Shown: positions 1 through 11,828 of the stretch, piece by piece
How positions within the stretch are numbered: the first letter of the stretch is position 1
Layout of the letters: each line of letters starts with the position of its first letter
NCBI GenBank assembly: GCA_025331445.1
Contig: JAIWNE010000027.1
Coordinates: forward strand, 62,001-126,000
Reading direction: 5' to 3'
DNA: 64,000 nt
Origin: Blakeslea trispora
Taxonomy: Eukaryota > Mucoromycota > Mucoromycetes > Mucorales > Choanephoraceae
Position numbers and translations under genes: made by a program
The notes under the pieces: generated by a model
Database searches by the model: none
Told to the model about the DNA's origin: nothing
What the model saw: only the letters and a program-made list of their open reading frames with translations

Positions 1-179
1 TTTGGACGATTTAGATACATGTCCCTCTATCCAACTGTTGTATCTTGCTGCTGCACGTCTTACAATAACTTGATCTGAACGCCTGCTTGTGATGTATTGC
101 TGCAAAGGTATAATATCATTGACCCATTCGATAATACCAAGATTAGAGGCCATTGGAATTACATTATTTGACAGTCGAG
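1..179 (-). CDS. PI3K-like protein kinase fragment, DNA-PKcs-like, partial
   Basis: On the minus strand one frame stays open from about 179 down to the window edge. It reads like the N-lobe/C-lobe hinge of a PIKK kinase: NNVIPMASNLGIIEW followed about 30 residues later by RYNSWIEGHV. In this family the segment 'xVxPxxxxxGxIEW' sits just after the conserved lysine region, and the spacing to the second Trp best resembles DNA-PKcs; ATR and SMG1 are alternatives. A 3' splice acceptor (CTAAAG) can be drawn at 180-181, because the frame has a stop just upstream. No further PIKK coding sequence is visible on this strand before NOP58 at 1489, although several thousand upstream codons would be expected. 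The fragment may therefore be a 5'-truncated relic, or part of a gene with a long intron. The rest of the kinase domain would lie outside the window. Confidence 0.5.
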
Positions 180-1488
180 CTTTAGCAAATTGTGATCAAA
201 GCAGCATGATGACAATACTTATTTTGTATGTAGGAATCTGAATATTCTGTTTTGAGCAAAAGGCATTGTTCCTTATCATGTCGTTTAAGAAAATAAAAAA
301 AGAGAAACAAAGCAAACAAAATTCCATTTGGAATGGATTCAGAAGGAGAGCAAGTATATGCATATACAATAGTCACTCGATTTAAGAGTATTTGATATAA
401 GAGTGTAATCCTTTGACTTGAAAATAGCTTCGAGCACTAAGATGCCATTCAATTCAAAAGTATGTTCGACATAAAAGTGCAATTCTCGAAAATATGAACA
501 CTCTTAAATAAAGCGATCACTGTATAGAAAAGAAGGAAAAACAAAATGAGGTAAAACAGTAACGATTCTATGGTGTATAAGATGCCTTCAGACAACTGCA
601 TAACAGCAGGACAAAACAGGCGTTAAAATGTACAGAAAACACAAAGAGATTTGCTAGCAATCAGCAAGCCCATTTGCAATATGTATGGTCTCCTCCCGGC
701 CAATTTTCCCCTCCCTTCATTTGTACTGATTACATCTTCATGTTGTCTCTGCATTTCAATACTTGTAACTCATAGAATATCAGATTGGACTTTTAGATAT
801 CAGTCACTACTTCAATAGATGGAGAACTTTTGGCATCCTGATAGCAACTACTCAAATCAATTACAAAGAGTCTGTAATACTGTTATGTGAAGCATACAAA
901 AAGCACACCCATTTTGGTCAAGTACTCAACTCTTTGATAAAAACAATCAAGTTCTGTATCCAGAAAGCTAACGAATGAAAGCAAAAAACATGCCACTTTG
1001 ATGCCATCCATCTCCTAACGTTGCCTGTTAAGGTAGTCAATGACTGGTTAAGACTGATTCTTGGCAGGTCTCTCTCTTTTTTTTAAGTCATGTTGGAAGA
1101 AAGTTGAGTTATTTGTACTCTCGTATAGGTACTGAGAAAGTGAGCACTATCGCTAATATCATCTGTTGTAGTGCATATGCTTGGGTCAAGGATGCTCTTG
1201 TTCATGTATTTGTGGCACGAACAAGAAAATAAGACTAATCATGCAAGCTAATGAAGCCCGAAAGGTAATATGCTCTTCAAACGAAAAGCCGTCACGGTGT
1301 CTAAATTTTTTTAGGCGAAATGCACAAGTTTTTTTTAAATCTTAATGGGATGGCTCTAAGCCATTTCTCAAATTTTGCTAGCAAACGGCCTTCCAAAAGA
1401 CAAAAAAAAACCAAAACTGAATTTTTTTTTCATTCCTTCTCTCTTTTTATATAGCCAACCTTTTTCCCTTTTTTTTTCCTTTAAAAAG
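180..1488. other. Non-coding gap with one short repeat element; NOP58 promoter
   Basis: No convincing reading frame on either strand. The stretch contains an inverted-repeat element (365-524). Towards its right end lies the upstream region of NOP58, with T-rich tracts at 1321-1345 and 1419-1485 that probably form the leader and promoter-proximal region. The apparent ORF on the minus strand at 182-376 is low-complexity and shows no family resemblance. Confidence 0.5.
365..524. repeat. MITE-like inverted-repeat element, family A copy 1
   Basis: About 160 bp bounded by imperfect terminal inverted repeats: the left end reads TACAATAGTCACTCGATTTA and the right end, reverse-complemented, reads TACAGTGATCGCTTTATTTA, both running into AAGAGT. 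Related copies lie at 46310-46486 and 52061-52212. The TA flank and CAGT start suggest a non-autonomous Tc1/mariner- or pogo-type element (inference). It carries no coding capacity. Confidence 0.6.
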
Positions 1489-3146
1489 ATGCTCGTGCTT
1501 TACGAAACCGCTGCCGGTTATGCCTTATTCAAGCTTGTTGACGATAACAAATTAGAAAAGCCTGAAGAAATCTACAAGGAATTCGAAACCGCTGAACAAG
1601 CCAACAAGGCGTATGTAGACTAAAAAAAAAAAGCTTAAACCAAGTTTTGCTGATCTTTGTCTTTCTTTAGTCTCAAGTTGAAGGCTTTCAAGAAGTTCGA
1701 AAACACCACTGATGCTTTATCTGCTGTCACTGGTATTGTCGAAGGCAAGTTGCCCAAGAACTTGAAGAAGTTCTTGGAAACTGAAATCAGCGAGAAGGAA
1801 ATGAAGAAGGAAAAGTTGGTCATCAGTGATCCTAAGCTTGGTAAGACATAACACACTCCTCCTCCTTTTTGGCAATATTGCTAAAGGCAGTAAATGATTG
1901 AATTGGACAAAAAAAAAACTGACATATGTTCGCGACCTTAGGTTCATCTATCAACAAGAAGATGGGTATCAATGTCTTGTCTGACTCCACTGTTCAAGAC
2001 CTCTACAGAGGTATTCGTTCTCAATTTGAGTCCCTTGTCTCTGGTCTCTCTCAATCTGACCTCTCTGCCATGTCTCTCGGTCTTTCTCACTCTCTTTCTC
2101 GTTATAAGCTCAAGTTCTCTCCTGATAAGGTTGATACCATGATTGTTCAAGCTATTGCTCTTTTAGATGATCTTGACAAAGAACTCAACACTTATGCTAT
2201 GCGTGTCAAGGAATGGTACGGTTGGCACTTCCCTGAAATGACCAAGATCATTGTTGATAACTTGGCCTATGCTAAGGTTGTTAAGGCTATTGGTTTCCGT
2301 ACCAACGCCCAAACTACCGATCTTTCTGAAATTTTGCCCGAAGAACTCGAAGCCGAAGTAAAGGAAGCTGCTGAAATTTCCATGGGTACTGAAATCTCTG
2401 AAGAAGATTTAGACAACACTTTCCAACTCTGTGACAATGTTATCACTATCACTGAATACAGAAGCCAATTGTACGAATACTTGAAGAACCGTATGAATGC
2501 TATTGCCCCCAACTTGACTGCTCTTGTTGGTGAATTGGTTGGTGCTCGTTTGATCTCTCATGCCGGTTCTCTCATGAACTTGTCAAAGCAACCCGCTTCT
2601 ACCATCCAAATCTTGGGTGCTGAAAAGGCCCTTTTCAGAGCCTTGAAGACTAAGCACAACACACCCAAGTATGGTTTGCTTTACCATGCCTCTTTGGTCG
2701 GTCAAGCCGGTCCCAAGAACAAGGCTAAGGTTGCTCGTATGCTTGCTGCCAAGACTGCTCTCTCTCTCAGAGTAGATGCCCTCGGTGAAACTGAATCCAA
2801 CGAAGTTGGTGTTGATGGTCGTACCAAGATCGAAGCTCGTGTTGCCATGCTTGAAGGTCGTGCTATTGCCAAGGCCAACAAGGACAGCTCCATCCAAAAC
2901 CAAACCAAGTTCAAGTTGAACAAGACTCAGCAATACAGTGAAGCTGCTGATGTTGTTATGGATGAAACAAAGCCTGAATCTCTTAAGCGATCCATTGACC
3001 AAGTCGAAGCTGAAGATGAAAAGGAAGAAAACGACAGCAAGAAGGCAAAGAAGGAAAAGAAGGATAAGAAGGAGAAGAAGGACAAGAAGGAGAAGAAGGA
3101 TAAGAAAGAAAAGAAGGAGAAAAAGGAAAAGAAGAACAAGGATTAG
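1489..3146 (+). CDS. NOP58: Nucleolar protein NOP58 (box C/D snoRNP core)
   Basis: Core protein of box C/D snoRNPs, which guide rRNA 2'-O-methylation and pre-rRNA processing in the nucleolus. Three exons are read: 1489-1610, 1671-1840 and 1942-3146, giving 498 codons with consistent frame (yeast and human proteins are about 510-530). The start [15 protein letters not shown] is the conserved family N-terminus. The NOSIC/Nop region is clear ([53 protein letters not shown]). The last ~50 residues form a Lys/Glu/Asp tail of repeated KKEKKD units, the classic charged tail of Nop58. The ATG follows a long T-rich leader. Introns are 60 and 101 nt with GT-AG ends. Two other genes in the window (ZNHIT3, RRP15) act in the same ribosome-assembly process. 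Confidence is very high. Confidence 0.97.
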
Positions 3147-5188
3147 AAGAGCATTAAAACCCGAATTTTCCCCCCTTTCTTTTTTTTAGACCATTTTTTT
3201 TTTCATTAAGCATTTTTTTTTCTTATTCATGTTTCCCTCCTCACTATTTCTTTTCTTTTTATATATATAATCTCTGTTATTATTTCTCGCTCTTTCTTTC
3301 ATTCATAATTATTTTGTACAAAAAAAAAATAAAAGAAATCAAAAGCAAACATTTTTCTTACAAATCAATGCATCAAACTAATTGTTTAGAGAGAAAATCA
3401 GAAAGCGATATACCAAGATTGAAATAGAAAGAAACAAAAATAGTTTGAGAGGCCACTTTACAGGTGGTCTTTCACATTTGTTTGAATTCTATAGCGCAGT
3501 TTAATTTTTCAGTGTGGCAACCTATTTCAGGAAATGGCATATTATAGCGATTGTATATGGTTACATCTGTGACACAATTGCAGATCAAGAGCAGGCTCTT
3601 TATTTTTTCGAAAAAAAAAAAGCCAGGCTTCTCTTTTGTTATCTCTTGATGATAATAGAATGTTTTACATGTAAGCAACAAAATTCAGATTGAGCCAAAA
3701 ATAAAGAAAGTTACTGCTTTCTTCCAAGCAACTTTGATAGACAACGGTCATTTCAAAGCTTTGTTTTTTTTTGCTCTGGAGAGATGTTTTTCGCCAACGC
3801 TCAAAGACCTATTACGATGAGCATAGAACAGTCTGAATTCATTGATAGCCAAAGAGAAAGTTAATCGCAATTTTGCTAAACTTGAAGAAGCGAAGAGTAA
3901 ACTAAAAAAATGAATCACTTTAAGCGTGCTAACGACATAAATATGCCTCCAAGCTCATAATGCCGAAAATTACGACAAAAAGCTAAAGAAACCTTCTAAC
4001 GAAGCTAAAGTCAGGGCTTTATAACAAGAATTCCTGACCTGAAGCTCCTTTAAATTTGATCAGTACATCAATAATTCAAACCGATTGGCCACACAAACGG
4101 AAACCTGACATTTGCTAGTAACTTTCATCAAGAACGATCTGAGCAATCCTCTGTAACATCTTTATTTTCCTATTCAAGGGAACTATGCAAGGTAGACCTA
4201 TTAGCAGATTTATTTAGCCAAAGAAAGAGGGGAGAAAAAAAAGCTCTGAAGCCCAATAAACATAGAATGGCATCTCAATGATAAAACTGAATATTATTTA
4301 TCTTTGTAAACTATCCTAATGAAGCGTGTGTAAAGAAAATTTTGTTAAGAAGGGTGTTGTGGGAAAACAGGTTAGTTTGGTGCGAGTTCTATAAGAGAGC
4401 AATTCAGACAGACAATCAATTGCAGCAAGATAATAGACAGACAGTCAGAAGCTTCTGCAATTGTGCTCAAAGGCCCTAAATGGGTCATAAAGCAAGAATG
4501 CTTGAACAAGAAAATGAACAGTCGCCTGTGTTCTCATGAAAGAGAAAGCACAGACCCCAATCCAAGTAAGACAGAAAAAGGGGAAAGAAAAAATCTGTTG
4601 ATGATAATTAATGATCATAGTCATAGTGTAAACTCCAGAATCAAAGGTCATTTTCGGATAGGCTAACAAGTTGGAAGCTAGATATACATGCAAGGTATGC
4701 GACTTTCTGTATCAAAAACAAAAGCCATACCGCCTAAACATGCGTTTATTGCTTCAACAAGCTCACTCAAGCCAAATCGTGCACTGTCAAGCATAACCAT
4801 ATGACTTTATAAAGAAATCAAGGGTCCCTTCATCTGCCATCGTTCTAACTGCCTTTCTGTTCAACATGGTTGCAATGTCAGCTCAAAAGACAAACTGTCT
4901 GCTCTTGCCATTGTCGTCTCTGGGATAAAGATATATTGCTCTTCCAATAAATTCTTCTTGCTTTCGCTCGTAACAAATCAGTGCAAGAAGCGTAATAGCC
5001 GAGTAAAATTTCAAGCATATCAAAATATGACTGCTAAAATCTCATCAACTTCAAAGTTTCTCGAAACAATTCAAGTTGCAGTGTCATCATCTTTTTTTCT
5101 CTCTTTCTCTCTTTGTTTTAAATTATTTTTTCCATTTTAGCATTTCAAAAAGGCAGTATAAAATTTTCCCTATATCATCGACGAAAAG
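3147..5188. other. Intergenic region, no gene seen
   Basis: About 2 kb between NOP58 and the CSC1-type channel gene. Short ORFs on both strands (for example around 3472-3681 and 4445-4693) have no family features and biased, low-complexity composition. The first 200 bases hold the T-rich 3' UTR of NOP58 with a possible AATAAAAG polyadenylation signal near 3328. The last ~100 bases are a T/C-rich leader before the ATG at 5189. No tRNA or repeat was recognised. Confidence 0.5.
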
Positions 5189-8100
5189 ATGTCGGTTTCT
5201 TTGACTGCAATTCCCTCGTCTTCGGCTATAGCGGAAAGTATTTCATCATTTATACCCACAGCATCAACAGCTATATCAGCAAATGATACCAGTTCAATCT
5301 ACAGTACCATCACTCCCTCAGCTAGCATAACGAGTGCTTCTACAACAACAACAAGTAGCTCGGCTGCCGCAACAACGTCTAATGGCTCAGTATGGGACCA
5401 AATAACAAACAATCCTACAGCCATCAACCTACAAGATAATGCCAAAAATCCAGCAGACATTGGCTCACAATTCACTATTTGCTTTGTTGGCGGTTTACTT
5501 ATATTTCTTGCTTTTTGCATATTTAGAACTAGGTATGACGAATGTTTGATTCTATTACTGTCTTATTTACTGAACCTGTTCTTATCAAACATGACAACAG
5601 AATTCCAGTTTTATTTTCTCCACGTTCAAATATGAAAAGGTAAATAACTATCTCCGCCCTTCTTTCTTTTAACCTTCTTCATCCACTACTGACCCAACTA
5701 ATGCAACGATCTCCTTTTGGATAGACATAAGCCACCAGAATTACCTACTTCACTATTTGGTTGGATTTGGCCACTTTTGAAAATCGGCGATGAAGAAATG
5801 TTAGACAATGTTGGTTTAGACGCTTTGTTGGTGAGTGTAACATACCACAGACAGCGCCAAAGAAAAAAAAAAAGAGAGCTTAATTTTACTTTAGATGTTA
5901 AAATTTATAGCAATGGGAATCAAAATATTCGGCACTTGTTCATTCTTCGGTCTAACTGTTTTCTTACCAATCACATTAACATCGAATTACCAGAGAGGGA
6001 ATACCACGTCTTTGGAACGGCTGTCCATTAACGTCATTGAGGATGACTCGAGAAAGATCATTGCCTATCTCGTCTTTGCCTATGTTTTCACTATCGTCAC
6101 CTTCTTCTATCTTAATCAGCACTACAATGAGTTCATCTATCTTCGAGCAAAACATCTGATCAACCAATCCAAAAATCTTGTTACTAGATCCGTCATTGTC
6201 ACAGGCATTCCTGAACAACTCCGGTCGGACAAAGCATTATCTGAATACTTTGAAAATCTAAATATCGGAGTGGTGGAAAGTTGTTATGTAGTACGAACGG
6301 TCTATAGGATCGAAACACTGGTCAAAAAGAGAGCCAACGCCTTGAAACACCTTGAAGAGGCATACGCCAAATATTGGGGAAATCCCTGTCGTATTCCTGG
6401 CTATGATCCTGATCGTATTTTGGACGATGTTGAGATGTATAAGAAAGTACTTGACTTGGCTGAAAAGAGGGAAAGTAGCAGTAGCGAAGAAGATGACACA
6501 GATCGTGAGTTTCGTCTTTTCTCAAGCCGAGAAAAAGACGGGAGTAAGCTGAAAAGTCCATTCAATAGTCTGAGAAGAAAAACAAAGCTGGGGACAACCA
6601 CTTTCTTTAAGGGGCTTGTAGAACCTACTTTGGGACTTAAAAAAGAAAATCAATCAAAGAGGCCCATGGTTCGTCTTGGTCTATTTGGCTTGTTTGGCAA
6701 GAAGGTTGATGCGATTGAGTATTATACCAAATTGTTTGATGATCTGGATAAATCGGTCATCGAGGCAAGACAATCACCCAACTATGAAATGACCAACGTA
6801 GCCTTTGTTACTTTTGAAGAAATGAGTAGTGCGGTAAGCTGACTTTTTGTGTGTGTGTGTGTGTTTGAACAGATGACTTATTTCTATTGAGCTAGTTGAT
6901 TGCTTCACAAATTGCTATTAGTCCTGAACCCTTTGCTCTTCGTACCAGTATAGCTTGCGAACCTAGAGATATTATCTGGAGCTCCATTGCCATCCGTGGT
7001 CGAGAGCGTATCGTACGAGAAGTCATTGTGTGGACTATCACTGTATTCCTATGTGTCACTTGGACTGTACCTGTTTTCGCCGTCTCATCTTTGATTAGTG
7101 TTGACACAATCAAAAAAGTCAATGCTACTGCTGGACAAAAGATAGCTGATAGCCCTGTTGGCCATCTCATCTTCTCATCTTTCATTCCACCTCTTATTCT
7201 TAACATATTTACTTCGACTTTACCCTTGTTCTTTGATGGTAAGTGTCAGCTGAGGCTGTTTTTTTTGTACAGCTAAATTCTCATCCTCTTTTCACAATCC
7301 CAAATTTAGCTATGGGTTATCACCAAGGATTGAGAACCAGAAGTGCTGTTGCTGAATCTACTTTGAGCAAGTAAGTACACAGCGGCTATTGTTTTTTTTT
7401 TGTTTCCTAACAAGGCTTCCTTTTTTATTTCCTTTTAGACAATACTTCTTTCTGATTTTTTTCACGCTTATCTTTTACTCTATTGTTGGTACAACCATTC
7501 TTACCCTCCTTTCCGATATCTCAAATGATCTCAAGCAGCTTCCAACCTATCTTGCCAGAAAGCTACCCAACGTAAATATGATAAAATCAAACCAAATGTG
7601 ATTTACTCATCCATTCATCATTAGCTTGCACCGTTCTTTATCAACTATACAATCTTGCAAACATTTCTTATGTAAGTCATCCAATCAGACTATAAATGCA
7701 TTAAACATTTATCTTTCTTCTTGTTTAGTATGCCTCTCAACTTATTACTTCTTGGCTCTATTGTTGTTCGAGGTTTTGATTACTTGTTTCTTTGCAGTAC
7801 ACCAAGAGAATATGCAGAAAACAAAGCACCATGGTCTTTCAATTATGGTATTGGTTACCCTGCTCCATTGCTCGTATTCGCTATCGTATTTGAGTATTCT
7901 TTGATTAACCCGCTTATATTGCTTTTCGGTGTTGTCTATTTCTGCTTTACTTACTTGGTTTACAAGTATCAGTTTTTGTATGGTAAGTGACATGGATTTA
8001 ACTAGAAAAGCTTCATGTTCTGATTCGAAAGAAAAAAAAAAGTTTATTTCAGACCTTATGAAGCAGCAGGTAGATTGTGGACCATGGTGATTCCTCGTAT

Positions 8101-9508
8101 CATTTTCACACTTGTTTTGTTTCAATTGACAATGCTGGGTCTGTTTCTCTTGCGTGGTTCGTTTATATTAGCAGGTCTTGTTATACCTCTCGTTGTCTTT
8201 ACTTTCTTGTTTCGATACATTTTGAATCGTGCTTACGAACAGAACGGCATGAACCTCCCCATGCAACTCTTGAGAGACAACGTCAAGAGTAACCCTCCAG
8301 AATTAAGCGATGAAGACAGTGAAGGTAGCGATGTGGATGCGAACGAGGAGCCATCGACAGATGAAACGCAAGTCAATAACCAAGCTGATAGCAAGAAGAG
8401 TACAACTACCTCGGTTGAGATCAAAAAACAGGAGGAAGCCAACAAGAAGATGGAAGTTCGAAATCGTTGGAAAAAAGCTGCTCTATCAGTAGCCAACCTG
8501 AAGGGTGCTGAACCATCTGCCACTGCTGATGGCAATCCCGCCTCTCAATCTTCCTTGCCGACGTCCAATAAAGATAATGAAGAAAAGGCAAAGGAAATCA
8601 CCCTTATTCGACCTCGTCATCACAAGGTGGTATTGGATGAAGATGACTATGAAGCAACACCTGGACGACTCACCGATTACCGCCAACCACCTATGCAACT
8701 GAATCCCGGTCTATTGGATGCTGGTCTCAAGACCTATGGTAACCCTCTTTTGGTTGGTGTACTTCCTCAACTCTGGTTACCTGTAAAAGAATACTCAAAA
8801 GAAGAAAGAAACCAGCAAAAGAAAAAGAAGCTTGATCAACTGCATAAAAACAGAGATGAACAAGGTGGCTCACTTGCTCAGCATCTAGCTGAAATTCTAA
8901 GAAGGGCAGAAGAGGATCGAAAGATGAACCAATCTAAATCAGAAGATGGTATGGGAGTTGAAGCAGACGAACAACAAAAGGACGCAGAGTTACGCGCACA
9001 GTCTCGAAAGCATGCAGAGACTGACGCTGCCTCCATTGTATCTGGCAAACGCACTCATCCTAAAACTCTATTCCTGCGCAATATGTTTCAGAGAGGCGCT
9101 TTCAACCGAGCCAATGCAAAGGATCAAAATTCACCAACACCCGCCGAGCATTTCCGTTTACAGCATTTACAGGACAATGCCAACCGTCCTTATGATGATG
9201 CTGTTATGGACTCAGTGGAAAGGGGACAATTACATCAAAACAATAGCCATGTCAGTAGTGCTGCATCATCCAACCAGTCGTCTCAATCTTTGCATCAAAT
9301 GTATTATCACCATCCAGAACATAGACGTCGTCAAAAGCACAAGAAGGCGTCCTATCGTCCCAACTTGGATGTAGGAAGAACCAGTTCACCTGCTGTTACT
9401 TCCGGCTTGACTGTTCTAGACGAAGACAGAGATCATACTGCAGAAGAAGATATTGGTCAACCTCATATGCGAAACAGATTGAGTAGTGATCCATTGATTA
9501 GAAAATAG
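5189..9508 (+). CDS. CSC1/TMEM63-like osmosensitive cation channel (DUF221/RSN1 family)
   Basis: Predicted mechanically or osmotically gated cation channel of the plasma membrane (CSC1/OSCA/TMEM63, yeast Rsn1/Phm7 relatives). Ten exons are read: 5189-5532, 5601-5639, 5725-5830, 5895-6833, 6896-7238, 7310-7370, 7439-7571, 7625-7671, 7729-7977 and 8053-9508. They sum to 1,238 codons plus stop. Order: a Ser/Thr-rich extracellular N-terminus (~1-95), the first membrane helix (FTICFVGGLLIFLAFCIF), the conserved FSPRSN/PPELPTSLFGWIWPL linker, a second helix, a long cytosolic loop, the multi-span core (exons 5-10, including LRTRSAVAESTLSK and FSFNYGIGYPAPLLVF), and an acidic/Ser-rich cytosolic tail of ~450 residues. 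The loop carries an unusual Ser/Glu-rich insertion (ESSSSEEDDTDREF). At the exon 9 donor two GT sites compete, and only the upstream GTATGG keeps the frame. Family certain; conductance is inferred. Confidence 0.9.
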
Positions 9509-9677
9509 AAACTTTTCTTATTTCCTTTCAAAAAACGGACAACCAACCTCTTTTTTTTAAAGAGATGTATTTATAAACCCACTATTTGTAGATAAATAAA
9601 ATTTCGGACACATTTTGTTCTAAAAAAATAATAAAACAAAGGACTTTGTTTTTTCTTTATAAAAAGTACACTTGCGC

Positions 9678-11813
9678 ATGTATTTTTATAGACTAAGATG
9701 TATATTGTATTCTCCAGAGACAATAGACTTACCAAGCAACTTCTTTGACGAATTACCAACTCATATCAATACCAGCGCAATCAAGTACTTGGAGAACTAC
9801 AAGCATAACACAACAACCAAAACGACACCTACACCTTCACGAAGACGATCCTCACAACTTCCACAACAAAGACATGTACCACCTACACCTATAGATACCA
9901 ACAAACCGCATAAAAACAACAGTCTAGAGGGTCAAATTGATTTTAGATTTGGTCCTATTGAGCTGTCTACCATAGACATCACATTATCACAGAATTTGAA
10001 AAAGAAACGGCAGACGCATGAGACTAGCTTATCGTTAGGCTTTGGTGTAATTCATCTTTATCGCGATGCTAACCACGTATCAGAACAAGAACTACCAGAC
10101 ACAAAAATTGCTGAGGAAAATTCATTGGGTAAACCAAAAGACGATAGTGATGATGGCAAAGTGATTTGTATATTGGCTGTACCATCCTATATGGCACAAA
10201 AGGATTTTATTCAGTTTCTAGGCAGCACAAATGCCAATGTCTTGAATTATCGTTTTATTAGGTATTGCACTTCTTTTTGCTCTATACATTGTTCGATTGA
10301 TCATTTTGGCCCCTTAAACATAGTGATTATTCACCTAACAAGTATACTGTGTTACTGAGATTCAAAGATCGTACATCTGCTTTTGCATGCTATCAAAAAT
10401 TTAATGGGAGACGTTTCAATATGACTGAGGTAGAGATTTCTCCTTTAAATAAGAATATTTCATAGTCTATGTATGTCTAAATTCGTGTTTATTATAATAG
10501 CCAGAGATCAGTCATGCTGTTTATGTGCGCTCAAATACGATAGAAACTATAAAGATAGTATCCAATACATACCCGTATCTAAATGACACACTCAATAGAG
10601 ATTTACAATCATCTCTCATACAACAACAACAAGAGGCAGAATTACCTACCTGCCCAGTATGTCTTGAGAGATTGGATCAGAGCATTACTGGCTTACAGAG
10701 CATTCAATGCCATCATACAAACCGTTGTGACTGTATCAACAAATGGGGTAAGAATAGTTGTCCTGTATGTCTTTGCTCATATAAGCCTGTGCTAGCGTCA
10801 AGTTCGATTCATGAACAACAAAGACAGCAGATACCGATGGAATGTAAATGTTTTGAATGTGGGTTCATGGAGAGTCTTTGGATCTGTATGATATGTGGGC
10901 ATATTGGTTGTGGGCGATACCAGGAAGCCCATGCCTATGATCACTATATGGAGACAGGTCACCTGTATACTCTTGAGATCGAGACACAGCGTATTTGGGA
11001 TTATCTGGGTGATTGCTATGTCCATCGGTTGATACAGAATACAGTAGATGGAGCACTTGTTGAATTACCACCTAAATCTCCTTCAACGGATCAAAAGATG
11101 AGTACCTTATCTTACTATCAAGATGGCTCTCAGAACAACAACACAGACGCACAAAAGTCAAGTTCAAGGTATCCATACTTTGGACAGTCTACTCTCTTAA
11201 GCGAACTGAACAAGACAACAAGCACAACATCAACAGCAGGCAGTACAACAGATCCGCACAACTTGAACCAACCGGTTTCAGACAGTCTTGTCGGAAGTAA
11301 AATGGATGCTATGTCTGTTGAATATGCATACATGCTGACTTCTCAGTTGGATTCACAACGCATGTATTATGAAGAGCAGCTAGATGCTATTCTGCTTGAT
11401 ATCAAAAACCTAACAGAACAAGCCAAGTCAATACAAGATGAAGTAGATGAAGCAAACCTCAAGAAATCAATCTTGATCCAAGCAGGAGAGCAGTTGGATT
11501 CAGACATGAACAAGCTGATGAAAGAAAAGGAAAAGACAGATAAAAGGACAATGTCATTCAAAGACAAATACTTGGCAATGGAAAAAAACTTGAATGAAGA
11601 GAAATTGGTGAGTGCAAAGTATTTTGTAGTGAGTTTATGCCTAATTAACGTTGTTTTTGAAAAAATCAGCTCACCAAGTCACTTATGCGGAACAATGAGT
11701 TGCTCAAGAAAGATGCAAATGAAAAAGAAGCTGCATTTAATGCTCTTACAAATCAAGTGAAAGAACTAATGCACTTTTTAGAGACAAAGGAAGATGTTGA
11801 AAACAAGACATAA
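9678..11813 (+). CDS. BRAP2/Etp1-like RING and ZnF-UBP protein (putative E3 ubiquitin ligase)
   Basis: Homologue of BRCA1-associated protein 2 (yeast Etp1), a cytoplasmic RING ligase that also binds ubiquitin through a UBP zinc finger. Exons: 9678-10261, 10324-10429, 10501-11607 and 11670-11813; 646 codons (human about 592). Order: N-terminal BRAP2 RRM-like domain (FIQFLGSTNANVLNYRFIR, then DYSPNKYTVLLRFKD), a RING finger around CPVCLERLD...CHHTNRCDCINKW...CPVC, a ZnF-UBP with CFECGFMESLWICMICGHIG, CGRYQEAHAYDHYMETGH, and a C-terminal coiled coil rich in Lys/Glu. An in-frame TTG six bases upstream was rejected in favour of the ATG at 9678. The stop lies 15 bp from the stop of the convergent citrate carrier, so the 3' UTRs must overlap. 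Confidence 0.92.
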
Positions 11814-11828
11814 TAAAACAAATTGACT

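Noticed and set aside
182..376. 64-codon minus-strand ORF next to the kinase fragment
   Set aside because: Low-complexity Phe/Leu-rich product, no continuation of the kinase frame and no family likeness.
2927..3139. Phe/Ser-rich minus-strand ORF
   Set aside because: Antisense shadow of the Lys/Glu repeat tail of NOP58.
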